From the NCBI GenBank assembly GCA_947452415.1, contig CANGCT010000017.1:1-37249 (forward strand): a DNA stretch of 37,249 nt, in the 5' to 3' direction. This document shows, piece by piece, positions 16,750-25,033 of this stretch. Both the position numbers and the translations under genes were made by a program. Numbering within the stretch: position 1 is the first letter of the stretch; every line of letters starts with the position of its first letter. The notes under the pieces are model-generated. The model did not search any database and was not told the origin of the DNA. It worked only from the letters and a program-made list of their open reading frames with translations. This DNA is from Flavobacteriaceae bacterium (GTDB taxonomy: Bacteria > Bacteroidota > Bacteroidia > Flavobacteriales > Flavobacteriaceae).

Positions 16750-18423
16750 ATGGCTTATTTCCCATCCGATATTGAAATTGCTCAAAGCGCAACCTTGCAA
16801 CACATTCGTGTAATTGCAGAAAAAATAAACATAACTGAAGACGATTTAGAATACTACGGAAAGTATAAGGCTAAATTACCTTTAGAACTTCAAGATGAAA
16901 ATCCGAAAGGGAAATTAATCTTGGTTTCAGCAATGTCACCAACTAAGTATGGTGAAGGCAAAACCACTATGTCTATTGGATTAACGGATGGTTTGAACTT
17001 TATTGGAAAGAAAGCTATTGCCGCTTTACGCGAACCTTCTCTTGGACCAGTTTTTGGTTTAAAAGGTGGTGCTGCAGGTGGTGGATATGCTCAAGTAGTT
17101 CCGATGGAGGATATAAATTTGCATTTTACAGGCGATTTTTCGGCAATTGAAAAAGCGAATAATTTATTGTCGGCGGTGATTGATAATAATCTTCAAAATC
17201 CGAAATATTCTTTGAATTTAGATCCAAAATCTATTGCTTGGAAACGAGTGATGGACATGAACGATCGTTCGTTACGTCAAATTATAATTGGAGTAGGAGC
17301 AAAGGCCAACGGAACAATGCGCGAAGAAGGTTTTAATATAACTCCGGCTTCAGAAGTGATGGCAATTTTGTGTCTGTCAAAAAATTTACAAGATTTGAAA
17401 TTTCGTTTAGGAAATATATTTGTGGGTAAAACTCTCGATGGAAATGCAATTTTTGCACGTGATTTAAAGGTGGTAGGAGCAATGGCAGTTTTGCTAAAAG
17501 ATGCTTTGAAACCTAATTTAGTGCAAACACTTGAAGGAAATCCTGCTATTTTACATGGCGGACCATTTGCGAGTATTGCTCAAGGTACAAATACTGTAAT
17601 CGCAACCAAAATGGGACTTTCGCTTGGTGATTATGTAGTTACCGAAGCAGGTTTTGGTGCTGATTTGGGTGCTGAAAAATTTCTTCACATCAAATGTGGA
17701 CAATCGGGATTAAAGCCCGACGCGGTGGTTTTAGTGGCGACAATTAGAGCGATAAAACACCACGCTGGTTTGAGTGCTGAGGAGTTTAAAACAGAAAATC
17801 TTCCTGCTATTGCAAAAGGATTTTGCAACTTAGAAAAACATATAGAAAATATTCAGAAGTTTGGATTGAATCCAGTAGTTTGTATTAACGCATTTCCAGA
17901 GGATACCGAGGCAGAATATGATGCATTGAAAGCCTTGTGTTTAACTAAAGGTGTTACTGCAATTGTGAGTACGGCTTTTGTGGTTGGCGGAAAAGGTTCG
18001 GCTGCATTGGCGGAAAAAGTTATTGCCGAAATTGAAAGTGGTAGCGCCAATTACAAACCTTTGTATCAAAAAGAAGATTCTATTGAACACAAAATAATAA
18101 CTATTGCTACTGAAATTTATGGAGCAAAAGCAGTAGAGTTTTCGTCCAAATCGAAAACGCAATTGAAGATGATTAACGATTTAGGTTTTAATGATTTTTC
18201 AGTTTGTATGGCAAAAACACCAGCCAGTTTTTCGGATAATGAAAAGTTAATTGGTCGCCCAACGGATTTTGTAATTACAGTTCGTGAATTTGAAATTGCT
18301 AGTGGCGCAGGATTTATTGTTCCTTTGCTTGGTGATGTAATGCGAATGCCTGGTTTACCTGTGGTACCAAATGCCGAACGTATTGATATTGATGCTGACG
18401 GGAGGATAATTGGGCTGTCTTAG
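16750..18423 (+). CDS. fhs: Formate-tetrahydrofolate ligase
   Basis: 557 residues, the normal length for formyltetrahydrofolate synthetase. It makes 10-formyl-THF from formate, THF and ATP, supplying purine synthesis and fMet-tRNA. The P-loop TKYGEGKTTMSIGL is at 65-78 (family form GEGKTT); other family blocks include EPSLGPVFGLKGGAAGGGYAQ near 96, NLHFTGD, GVGAKANG and EAGFGADLGAEKF. The C-terminus is complete (PGLPVVPNAERIDIDADGRI). It follows the RES gene on the same strand; no strict TAnnTTTG box was found in the 52-nt gap, so its promoter is unclear. It is convergent with rho and shares a symmetric terminator with it. Confidence 0.97.
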   Translation: MAYFPSDIEIAQSATLQHIRVIAEKINITEDDLEYYGKYKAKLPLELQDENPKGKLILVSAMSPTKYGEGKTTMSIGLTDGLNFIGKKAIAALREPSLGPVFGLKGGAAGGGYAQVVPMEDINLHFTGDFSAIEKANNLLSAVIDNNLQNPKYSLNLDPKSIAWKRVMDMNDRSLRQIIIGVGAKANGTMREEGFNITPASEVMAILCLSKNLQDLKFRLGNIFVGKTLDGNAIFARDLKVVGAMAVLLKDALKPNLVQTLEGNPAILHGGPFASIAQGTNTVIATKMGLSLGDYVVTEAGFGADLGAEKFLHIKCGQSGLKPDAVVLVATIRAIKHHAGLSAEEFKTENLPAIAKGFCNLEKHIENIQKFGLNPVVCINAFPEDTEAEYDALKALCLTKGVTAIVSTAFVVGGKGSAALAEKVIAEIESGSANYKPLYQKEDSIEHKIITIATEIYGAKAVEFSSKSKTQLKMINDLGFNDFSVCMAKTPASFSDNEKLIGRPTDFVITVREFEIASGAGFIVPLLGDVMRMPGLPVVPNAERIDIDADGRIIGLS

Positions 18424-18480
18424 AAATTGTAAACAAATAAACCAAACATTTTCTGTTTAGCCCCGATAGAAATGAAAACA

Positions 18481-18514
18481 AAAAAATGCTTCCCGTGTTG
18501 GGAAGCATTTTTTT
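18481..18514. terminator. Bidirectional terminator between fhs and rho
   Basis: AAAAAATGCTTCCC (18481-18494) pairs with GGGAAGCATTTTTT (18500-18513) around the loop GTGTT. The A-run and T-run flank the stem symmetrically, so it can end transcription on both strands. Confidence 0.92.
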
Positions 18515-18567
18515 GTTGTAATGGATAGCGGGAAAGACGTTTACGGTAATGCGCAAACCTTTCGCTC

Positions 18568-20280
18568 CTAATCGTTCATAGAAATCAGAAATTCGTCGTT
18601 GTTTCTGGTTTTTTTGATTTTATCGTTGATGATAGACATGGCTTCTACTGGGTTCATGTCGGCTAAGAATTTTCTTAGAATCCACATTCGTTGAAGGTTT
18701 TTTTCGTCTAGTAATAGGTCATCTCTTCGAGTACTAGAAGAAGTTAAATCGATTGCTGGGAAGATTCTTCGGTTGGCAATTTTTCTGTCTAATTGTAACT
18801 CCATATTACCGGTTCCTTTAAATTCTTCGAAGATAACTTCGTCCATTTTAGAGCCTGTTTCGGTAAGTGCGGTTGCGATGATGCTTAACGAACCACCGTT
18901 TTCTACATTACGAGCGGCTCCGAAGAAACGTTTTGGTTTTTGTAGGGCATTGGCATCTACACCTCCGCTCAAGACCTTGCCCGATGCGGGTTGAACGGTG
19001 TTGTATGCTCTTGCCAAACGGGTAATGGAGTCTAAAAGAATGACTACATCGTGACCACATTCTACCAAACGTTTTGCTTTTTCAAGCACTATGTTGGCGA
19101 TTTTTACGTGTTCTTGTGGCTCTCTATCAAATGTGGAAGCGATTACTTCACCACGCACACTGCGTTGCATGTCGGTAACTTCTTCTGGACGTTCGTCAAT
19201 AAGTAAAACAATTAAATATACTTCGGGATGGTTGGCAGCAATGGCGTTGGCAATGTCTTTTAGTAACATTGTTTTACCGGTTTTTGGTTGTGCTACAATC
19301 ATACCACGTTGTCCTTTTCCGATTGGGGAAAACAAATCGATGATTCGAGTAGAAACACGGGCCTGTTTGTCGGCAATATTGAATTTTTCTTGAGGAAAAA
19401 TTGGGGTTAAATGTTCAAAGGAAACTCGGTCGCGAACCACTTGTGGATCGTGTCCGTTTATTTTTAAAACTCGAACTAAAGGGAAGAATTTTTCGCCTTC
19501 TTTGGGAGGGCGCACTACTCCTTTTACGGTGTCTCCAGTTTTTAATCCGAACAAACGAATTTGGGAAGTAGATAAATAAATATCGTCTGGTGATGCTAAA
19601 TAGTTATAATCGGAAGAACGTAAAAATCCGTAACCATCGGGCATCATTTCAAGAACGCCCTCGCTTTCTATAATTCCATCAAACTCATAATCGGAATCTC
19701 TAAAATTTGGGCTTTTTTTAGCCTTAAAATTTGGGTTTTGATTGGGATTTTGATTGGGATTTTGGTTCGGATTTTTATGTTTTTGATTTGGATTTTGCGG
19801 TTTAGTAGAAGCTATTTCTGTAGGCTGTCCGTTTTGGGTTGAAGGTTCTTCGTTGGAAGTTACCTCTTGATTTGGATCTTCATCTAAAATAGATTCATCC
19901 AATACTGCTTTGTTAGTCTTAATGAACTTTGGTTTCTTTTGGAATTTTTCTGCTTTTGCAGGAAGTTCTTGTGCTTCTTGAGCCTGAAGTTTTTCTTTTT
20001 GAGAAGCTACTTTTAAGGGTTCTTCTGAAAATAAATCATTGTATTTTTTTTCAATTTTAGGGCCACTATCTGGAGCAATACGCGCTCTTTTTAATTTTTC
20101 TTCTTTGGGTGCCGCAACTTTTCCAACAGGAGTTTCCTTAGCGGATGCCTCTTGATGAGCTAAAATCTGTTCAATAAGCGCTTCTTTTTTTACGCCGTTA
20201 AATTTTATGGTTTTTGCCAACTTGGCAATTTCTTGAAGTTCGGTTAACTTCATTCCTTTTAATGCAGAACTATCAAACAT
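18568..20280 (-). CDS. rho: Transcription termination factor Rho with long N-terminal insert
   Basis: 570 residues against about 420 in E. coli. Residues 1-45 are the Rho_N helical domain. About 46-195 is a charged, low-complexity insert with an NPNQ tandem repeat at 170-184. About 200-275 is the cold-shock RNA-binding domain ([21 protein letters not shown]). From about 290 comes the RecA-like ATPase with Walker A AQPKTGKT (330-337), [12 protein letters not shown], and the Q- and R-loop region ([21 protein letters not shown]). The hexamer loads on unstructured RNA and terminates transcription. The extra length lies in the insert, which is typical of Bacteroidota Rho. It is divergent from DUF4293, a common neighbour. 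No strict -7 box was found upstream. Confidence 0.97.
   Translation of the reverse strand: MFDSSALKGMKLTELQEIAKLAKTIKFNGVKKEALIEQILAHQEASAKETPVGKVAAPKEEKLKRARIAPDSGPKIEKKYNDLFSEEPLKVASQKEKLQAQEAQELPAKAEKFQKKPKFIKTNKAVLDESILDEDPNQEVTSNEEPSTQNGQPTEIASTKPQNPNQKHKNPNQNPNQNPNQNPNFKAKKSPNFRDSDYEFDGIIESEGVLEMMPDGYGFLRSSDYNYLASPDDIYLSTSQIRLFGLKTGDTVKGVVRPPKEGEKFFPLVRVLKINGHDPQVVRDRVSFEHLTPIFPQEKFNIADKQARVSTRIIDLFSPIGKGQRGMIVAQPKTGKTMLLKDIANAIAANHPEVYLIVLLIDERPEEVTDMQRSVRGEVIASTFDREPQEHVKIANIVLEKAKRLVECGHDVVILLDSITRLARAYNTVQPASGKVLSGGVDANALQKPKRFFGAARNVENGGSLSIIATALTETGSKMDEVIFEEFKGTGNMELQLDRKIANRRIFPAIDLTSSSTRRDDLLLDEKNLQRMWILRKFLADMNPVEAMSIINDKIKKTRNNDEFLISMND
19728..19800 (-). repeat. 12-bp coding tandem repeat (Asn-Pro-Asn-Gln) in rho
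   Basis: Units close to TTTTGATTGGGA (plus strand) repeat about four times in tandem, encoding (NPNQ)n within the Rho insert (residues 170-184). Copies are nearly identical in DNA, so copy number may vary between strains. Confidence 0.8.
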
Positions 20281-20440
20281 AAATGTTTATATAAATTTTT
20301 TGGTAATTGAGTGACAATACAAATTTTGGGTAAATTTTTTTTTTGGTGAAACATCCGTGTTTTTGAAGTACTTACGGATTTCTACTGCAATAATACGAAT
20401 AATTTTCATTCAAGCAATAGTTTTTTAAAAAAAGAAAATA

Positions 20441-20448
20441 TATTTTTG
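20441..20448 (+). promoter_or_regulatory. Predicted -7 box of the DUF4293 gene
   Basis: TATTTTTG fits TAnnTTTG exactly and lies 18 nt before the ATG at 20467. No clean TTTG -33 element was found at the expected distance; a run of six T begins at 20421. Confidence 0.5.
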
Positions 20449-20466
20449 TACTATAAATAAGTAATA

Positions 20467-20880
20467 ATGTTACAACGAATTCAAACCATCTATTTAGCTT
20501 TGGTATTTGTACTTGCCGGAATTCTTCCGTTTGTTTTTCCGTTATGGAAAATGACCGATGGAAATGAATTTTATTTTATGGGCACTGTTGGGTATCAAAT
20601 TTTGTTTGGGTTGAGTACTACTTTAGCGGTAATTAGTATTATTACATTTAAAAACAGACAACAGCAATTTGTATTGAACAGATTGAATATGATATTAAAT
20701 TTAATTTTATTAGGATTGTTTGTTTATCGTTCCCTAAATTTATCCGGAGAAACTCCTGCAGTTTCTGAGAAGGGTATTGGGATGTTTCTACCTATCTTTT
20801 CTATCGTTTTTCTAGTCTTGGCCAACAAGGCTATTAAGAAGGATGAAGATCTCGTAAAATCTGTGGACCGATTGCGATGA
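20467..20880 (+). CDS. DUF4293 family integral membrane protein
   Basis: 137 residues with four predicted membrane helices, at about 5-27, 38-60, 72-92 and 105-122, followed by a short charged tail (NKAIKKDEDLVKSVDRLR). The N-terminus MLQRIQTIYLALVFVLAG is characteristic of DUF4293 proteins of Bacteroidota. Function is unknown. It sits divergent to rho, an arrangement recurrent in the phylum, although no functional link is established. It has its own -7 box and a strong terminator, so it is probably monocistronic. Confidence 0.88.
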   Translation: MLQRIQTIYLALVFVLAGILPFVFPLWKMTDGNEFYFMGTVGYQILFGLSTTLAVISIITFKNRQQQFVLNRLNMILNLILLGLFVYRSLNLSGETPAVSEKGIGMFLPIFSIVFLVLANKAIKKDEDLVKSVDRLR

Positions 20881-20909
20881 ACCTATAAACTTAGTTTATT
20901 AGTGCGAAG

Positions 20910-20942
20910 AAAATCCCGAACGAAAGTTTGGGATTTTTTTGT
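20910..20942 (+). terminator. Rho-independent terminator after the DUF4293 gene
   Basis: AAAATCCCGAAC pairs with GTTTGGGATTTT (12 bp with one G-U) around a GAAA tetraloop, and a T-tract runs to 20942. Confidence 0.92.
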
Positions 20943-20960
20943 TTTAACAAGTTATTGTTT

Positions 20961-21030
20961 CACAAAGGTTCACGGAGGAAACACAAAGTTGCGCAAAGAT
21001 ATATTTTGAGAACTGATCACTGATCACTAC
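20961..21030. repeat. Intergenic word repeats (CACAAAG / GCGCAAAG and CTGATCA)
   Basis: The gap holds CACAAAGGTTCACGG, then ACACAAAGTTGCGCAAAGA, then ACTGATCACTGATCACT (21012-21028). Each is a short word repeated with small changes. The last lies immediately next to the phosphoesterase stop codon on the minus strand. Confidence 0.6.
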
Positions 21031-21525
21031 CTACTTCTTACCTATCTCTACTACTTCTAATTTTTGAATTTTATCCCCATCAATTTCAAATCGTAGCATG
21101 GTTCTTATTTGGTGAAATCCGTAAATTCCACAAGCACCTGAATTCATGTGAAGTAAATTCAAACTTTTATCAAACTGCACTTTTAATATATGCGAATGTC
21201 CGCATATAAATAATTTTGGTGGATTATTTCGCAATTCCTCTCGAACAGATTGGTTGTATTTTCCGGGATAACCGCCAATGTGGGTAATCCAAACATCTAC
21301 ACCCTCACACATAAAACGATTGTTTAGTGGGAATTCCATTCGGGCTTTATCGTCATCTATGTTACCATAAACTGCTCGAAGTGGTTTTAATTTTTTTATA
21401 GTATCGGTAACTACTAAATCGCCAATATCGCCAGCATGCCAAACCTCATCGGCTTGGTTTACATATTTTAATATAACATCGTCAATATGACTGTGGGTAT
21501 CGGAAAGTAAAAGGATTTTTTTCAT
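21031..21525 (-). CDS. YfcE/MJ0936-family metallophosphoesterase
   Basis: 164 residues from the chosen start. All calcineurin-like motifs are present: D9-T-H11-S-H, GD33-I, GN55-ID, H82-IGGYPGKY and GH110-S-H112, predicting a two-metal active site. YfcE-type enzymes hydrolyse phosphodiesters in vitro; the physiological substrate is unknown. An in-frame upstream ATG at 21555 is rejected because it lies inside the -7 box (21553-21560); the start at 21525 gives MKKILLLSDTHSH, the normal N-terminus. It is divergent from truA, and each gene has its own -7 box. Confidence 0.92.
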   Translation of the reverse strand: MKKILLLSDTHSHIDDVILKYVNQADEVWHAGDIGDLVVTDTIKKLKPLRAVYGNIDDDKARMEFPLNNRFMCEGVDVWITHIGGYPGKYNQSVREELRNNPPKLFICGHSHILKVQFDKSLNLLHMNSGACGIYGFHQIRTMLRFEIDGDKIQKLEVVEIGKK

Positions 21526-21552
21526 ATTGTTTGCCGCAAAAGCACTTAGTTG

Positions 21553-21560
21553 CAAAGTTA
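21553..21560 (-). promoter_or_regulatory. Predicted -7 box of the metallophosphoesterase gene
   Basis: CAAAGTTA on the plus strand reads TAACTTTG on the minus strand, an exact TAnnTTTG. It is 27 nt upstream of the chosen ATG (21525) and excludes the longer start at 21555. Confidence 0.6.
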
Positions 21561-21604
21561 ATTATTTATCAAAACTTTAAATCTTTAATTTATTAAAATC
21601 TTTG

Positions 21605-21612
21605 TAAATTTG
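21605..21612 (+). promoter_or_regulatory. Predicted -7 box of truA
   Basis: TAAATTTG matches TAnnTTTG exactly. The ATG lies 68 nt downstream, so the leader would include the C/A-rich word repeat at about 21634-21680. Confidence 0.5.
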
Positions 21613-21633
21613 CAATTGAAAAAAAATCAATAC

Positions 21634-21680
21634 TCACACCCAAAACATATAACCTACATCCCACAACCTACAACCCAAAA
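21634..21680 (+). repeat. C/A-rich word repeat in the truA leader
   Basis: Words such as ACACCCAAAACATATAACC, CTACATCCCACAACC and CTACAACCCAAAA follow one another without G. The same CCCAAAAC word recurs at the right end of the window (37240-37249). Confidence 0.55.
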
Positions 21681-22433
21681 ATGAGATACTTTCTAGAATT
21701 TGCTTACAAAGGAACCCACTACCACGGATGGCAATACCAGCCTAATGCTACTTCTGTGCAGGAAACTTTGAACAAAGCACTTTCTATTATTTTCAAGAAA
21801 GAAATCGATTTGGTTGGTGCAGGCCGAACGGATGCTGGAGTACATGCTAAACAAATGTTTGCACATTTTGATTTGGATGAGGCTATTGAGGTTTCGTATT
21901 ACATTCATAAACTCAATTCGTTTTTACCAAAGGATATTGCGGTTATGAATATTCATAAAGTTCACCAAGATGCCCATGCAAGATTTGACGCTACCAAACG
22001 CACTTACGAATACCACATTCACACCACCAAAGATGCCTTTAAAAATGACGACTCTTGGCATTATCCTAATTTCTTAAATATAGATTTGATGAACGAGGCT
22101 TGTAAAATACTTTTTAATCACATTGATTTTGAGTGTTTTTCAAAAGTGCATACCGATGTGAACACCTTTAATTGTAAGATATTCGAGGTACACTGGCAAC
22201 AAATGGATAACCGGTTGGTTTTTACTATATCTGCCGATCGTTTTTTACGAAATATGGTACGTGCAATTGTAGGAACAATGGTAAATATAGGTTTAGAAAA
22301 AGTATCTTTGCAAGACTTCAGTACAATTATTGAAGGCAAAGACCGCAATAAAGCAGGGTTTTCGGTTCCAGCACAAGGTTTGTATTTGACAAACGTGGAG
22401 TATTCTTTTTTAGAAAAAAGTATTAAGATTTAA
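21681..22433 (+). CDS. truA: tRNA pseudouridine(38-40) synthase TruA
   Basis: 250 residues, normal TruA length. The catalytic Asp is D51 in GAGRTDAGVHA. Other family blocks are RYFLEFAYKGTHYHGWQYQ at the N-terminus, NSFLPKDIAV, HARFDATKRTYEYHI and FLRNMVRAIVGTMV. The enzyme converts U38-U40 in tRNA anticodon stem-loops to pseudouridine. The C-terminal residues (SIKI) are encoded by AGTATTAAGATT, which blends into the ATTAAG repeat after the stop, so the extreme end of the protein may have been shaped by repeat growth. The ABC exporter follows 56 nt downstream on the same strand. Confidence 0.97.
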   Translation: MRYFLEFAYKGTHYHGWQYQPNATSVQETLNKALSIIFKKEIDLVGAGRTDAGVHAKQMFAHFDLDEAIEVSYYIHKLNSFLPKDIAVMNIHKVHQDAHARFDATKRTYEYHIHTTKDAFKNDDSWHYPNFLNIDLMNEACKILFNHIDFECFSKVHTDVNTFNCKIFEVHWQQMDNRLVFTISADRFLRNMVRAIVGTMVNIGLEKVSLQDFSTIIEGKDRNKAGFSVPAQGLYLTNVEYSFLEKSIKI

Positions 22434-22450
22434 GTATTAAGAATTAAGAC
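22422..22450 (+). repeat. Degenerate ATTAAGT repeat overlapping the truA stop
   Basis: GTATTAAGATTTAAG, TATTAAGAATTAAGA and the TAA stop at 22431-22433 form imperfect copies of the ATTAAGT heptad found as eight perfect copies at 37162-37217. Confidence 0.6.
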
Positions 22451-22489
22451 CAAGAACCCAAGACCTAAAAAAGGAATTTCCTTGAAAAA

Positions 22490-24244
22490 ATGAAAGCAAA
22501 AGCATTCGACATAAATTTATTTAAACGCATCTTAAAATACACCAAGCCTTATACTTTTAGGTTTCGAGGTGTGATTTGGTTTGCTGTTTTATTATCGCTT
22601 TTTGCTGCGTTGCGACCTTTATTTCTTCAAATTACTGTAGATACTTTTATAAAACCTGGAAATAAATCGGGATTATTAGTCTATGCCGTTATTATGGGGA
22701 TTGCTTTGTTGATGGAAGGACTATCGCAATATTATTTTGTGCTTTGGGCGAACTGGCTTGGGCAGGATATAGTGAAAGACATCCGAACTAAATTGTTTCA
22801 ACACATGCTTTCTTTTAGGATGAAGTATTTTGATACTGCTCCGGTTGGGCAATTGGTTACTCGTTCGGTTTCGGATATTGAACAAATTGCCCGAATCTTC
22901 AGTCAGGGTTTGTTTATGATTATGAGTGATTTAATGAAAATGTTTGTTTGCATACTCGTAATGTTTTATATGAATTGGCATCTGACTATAATAGTTATTT
23001 TGGCCATGCCAATCTTGGTATATATTACTCGAATTTTTCAACGAAAAATGCAAGTTGCATTTGAAGAAGTTCGAAATCAAGTTGCCAATTTAAATACTTT
23101 CGTGCAAGAACGAGTAACGGGAATGAAGATCGTTCAACTTTTTAATAGAGAAAAAATTGAATTTGAAAAGTTTAAAGAAATCAATCAAAAGCACAATGTA
23201 GCTTGGATTAAAACTATTTTATACAACTCTATTTTCTTTCCAATTGCCGATATTATTTCTTCTATAACCTTAGGAGTTATAGTGCTTTATGGGGGATTTC
23301 AAATAGTAAACGGAAATCCATTTACTACCATAGGTCAAATGACGGCATATACTATGTTTATTGGGATGCTGTTCAATCCGTTGCGACAAATTGCAGATAA
23401 ATTCAATGAAATGCAAATGGGAATGATTGCTGCCAATCGGGTTTTTGATATATTAGATACCGATGAAGAAATTCAAGAAAACGGAACAATTGTGGCCAAT
23501 CATTTTGCTGGAAATATTATTTTTGATAGAGTGCATTTTAGTTACATTAAAAATGAAGAAGTGCTTAAAGGTATTTCATTAGAAGTAAAAGCCGGACAAA
23601 CTATTGCTATAGTTGGTGCTACTGGAGCAGGAAAATCGACCATTATTAATTTATTAAATCGATTTTACGAAATTAATTCGGGTGCCATTTATGTGGATAA
23701 TCAAGATATTGAAACCTTTACATTAGATAGTTTGCGTACTCAAATTGCAGTAGTTTTGCAAGATGTTTTTCTTTTTGCGGATACTATATTAAATAACATT
23801 ACTCTAAAAAATTCTACAATTACTAGAGAGACTGTTGTACTTGCTGCTAAGAAAATTGGAGTTCATGATTTTATTATGAATTTGCCCGAAGGCTACGATT
23901 ATAATGTGAAAGAACGAGGCGTTATGTTATCTTCTGGCCAACGGCAATTGATTGCTTTTCTTCGTGCCTATGTGAGTAATCCTAGTATTTTGATTTTAGA
24001 TGAAGCTACTTCTTCCATTGACACCTATTCAGAAGAATTAATTCAAAAAGCAACGGAAACTATCACCCAAGGAAGAACCTCTATTGTTATTGCGCACCGA
24101 TTGGCTACAATCTTAAAGGCCAATAAAATCATTGTAATGGACAAAGGGCAAATTGTAGAAGTAGGCACCCATGCCGAATTGGTAATTCAAGAAAATGGTT
24201 TCTACAAAAAACTTTACGATTCGCAGTTTTCAACTGTTTTATAA
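22490..24244 (+). CDS. ABC exporter, fused membrane and ATPase domains (MsbA/multidrug-like)
   Basis: 584 residues. About 1-320 is an ABC type-1 transmembrane domain with hydrophobic segments (IWFAVLLSLFAAL, LVYAVIMGIALLME, MNWHLTIIVILAMPILVYI, IADIISSITLGVIVLYGG). The ATPase domain has Walker A GATGAGKST at 376-384, a Q-loop VVLQDVFLFAD, signature LSSGQ at 480-484 (Ser for Gly), Walker B ILILDE at 500-505 and the switch His in IVIAHRL. It works as a homodimer or with a partner half-transporter. The substrate cannot be read from the sequence; lipid, lipid A or drug export are all possible. It sits between truA and a PAP2 phosphatase, which hints weakly at envelope lipids. Confidence 0.93.
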   Translation: MKAKAFDINLFKRILKYTKPYTFRFRGVIWFAVLLSLFAALRPLFLQITVDTFIKPGNKSGLLVYAVIMGIALLMEGLSQYYFVLWANWLGQDIVKDIRTKLFQHMLSFRMKYFDTAPVGQLVTRSVSDIEQIARIFSQGLFMIMSDLMKMFVCILVMFYMNWHLTIIVILAMPILVYITRIFQRKMQVAFEEVRNQVANLNTFVQERVTGMKIVQLFNREKIEFEKFKEINQKHNVAWIKTILYNSIFFPIADIISSITLGVIVLYGGFQIVNGNPFTTIGQMTAYTMFIGMLFNPLRQIADKFNEMQMGMIAANRVFDILDTDEEIQENGTIVANHFAGNIIFDRVHFSYIKNEEVLKGISLEVKAGQTIAIVGATGAGKSTIINLLNRFYEINSGAIYVDNQDIETFTLDSLRTQIAVVLQDVFLFADTILNNITLKNSTITRETVVLAAKKIGVHDFIMNLPEGYDYNVKERGVMLSSGQRQLIAFLRAYVSNPSILILDEATSSIDTYSEELIQKATETITQGRTSIVIAHRLATILKANKIIVMDKGQIVEVGTHAELVIQENGFYKKLYDSQFSTVL

Positions 24245-24267
24245 AATAGAATTGATTAAAGTTGAAA

Positions 24268-24855
24268 ATGAGTTATATGCCCGTTAAATTAAATCTATTA
24301 ATTATCACATTTAAATATGAAAAAATAGTCCTGTTTTTCGTTTTAATTTTTATTTTATCCAATGTAAATGCACAAAATAAAAGCATCACCATTAGTGGGG
24401 ATGTTTTACAAATAGCCATTCCGGCTGTTGCATTTGGCTCTACTTTTATTTGGAACGAGAACAATACCAAACCAACTTGGCAATTTATTAAGGCTTATGG
24501 ATCCGGATTAATTTTGCAACAAGCACTTAAGCACTTCGTTTTAGAAAAAAGACCCGATGGATCGGATAATTATTCGTTCCCATCCGGACATACCACAAGT
24601 GCCTTCTCGGGCGCTGCCTTTATCCAACAACGATATGGCTGGAAATATGGAATTCCATCTTATATTTTAGCATCCTATGTTGGATATACTCGAGTTCAAG
24701 CCCAAAAACACTATCCTTGGGATGTTCTTGGAGGAGCCGTAATCGGAATAGGAACGTCGTATTTATTCACAAAACCGTATAGCAAAAAGAAAGTAGACGT
24801 ATCGCTTAACCGAATGAATAGTGGATACACTATTGGTTTTAATTACACTTATTAA
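24268..24855 (+). CDS. PAP2-family membrane-associated phosphatase
   Basis: 195 residues from ATG 24268. The three PAP2 signatures are intact: K88-x6-R95-P96, PSGH at 105-108 and (T)R142-x5-H148-x3-D152. The family removes phosphate from lipid phosphates such as phosphatidate or undecaprenyl diphosphate. A hydrophobic segment at about 20-33 ends in NVNA followed by Q, like a signal peptide. A more natural start, ATG at 24317, reads ATG-AAA-AAA-TAG, but one extra A in its A-run would give MKKIVLFF followed by the same signal peptide. Either translation starts further upstream, as taken here, or there is a frameshift. The gene follows the ABC exporter by 23 nt, probably in one operon. Confidence 0.85.
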   Translation: MSYMPVKLNLLIITFKYEKIVLFFVLIFILSNVNAQNKSITISGDVLQIAIPAVAFGSTFIWNENNTKPTWQFIKAYGSGLILQQALKHFVLEKRPDGSDNYSFPSGHTTSAFSGAAFIQQRYGWKYGIPSYILASYVGYTRVQAQKHYPWDVLGGAVIGIGTSYLFTKPYSKKKVDVSLNRMNSGYTIGFNYTY

Positions 24856-24938
24856 AGTGTTTTGTCGGAAACAAAATCCCTAAACATTTATAACCTTAAA
24901 CTTTTATAAGGAAATACTTAAACTTATAATCTTTTTTC

Positions 24939-24946
24939 TAAATTTG
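24939..24946 (+). promoter_or_regulatory. Predicted -7 box upstream of lpd
   Basis: TAAATTTG matches TAnnTTTG exactly, 87 nt before the lpd ATG (25034). No clear -33 element was seen. Confidence 0.45.
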
Positions 24947-25033
24947 CAATCTAAATTAATTTAAAAAATTACACAACAAATGAAATGAGCTTTTTAGCAA
25001 ATTCCATTATACATATTATAAATAAAACGAAAA

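Noticed and set aside
21526..21555. Longer phosphoesterase start at 21555
   Set aside because: The ATG overlaps the -7 box, and the extra ten residues precede the conserved MKKILLLSDTHSH start.
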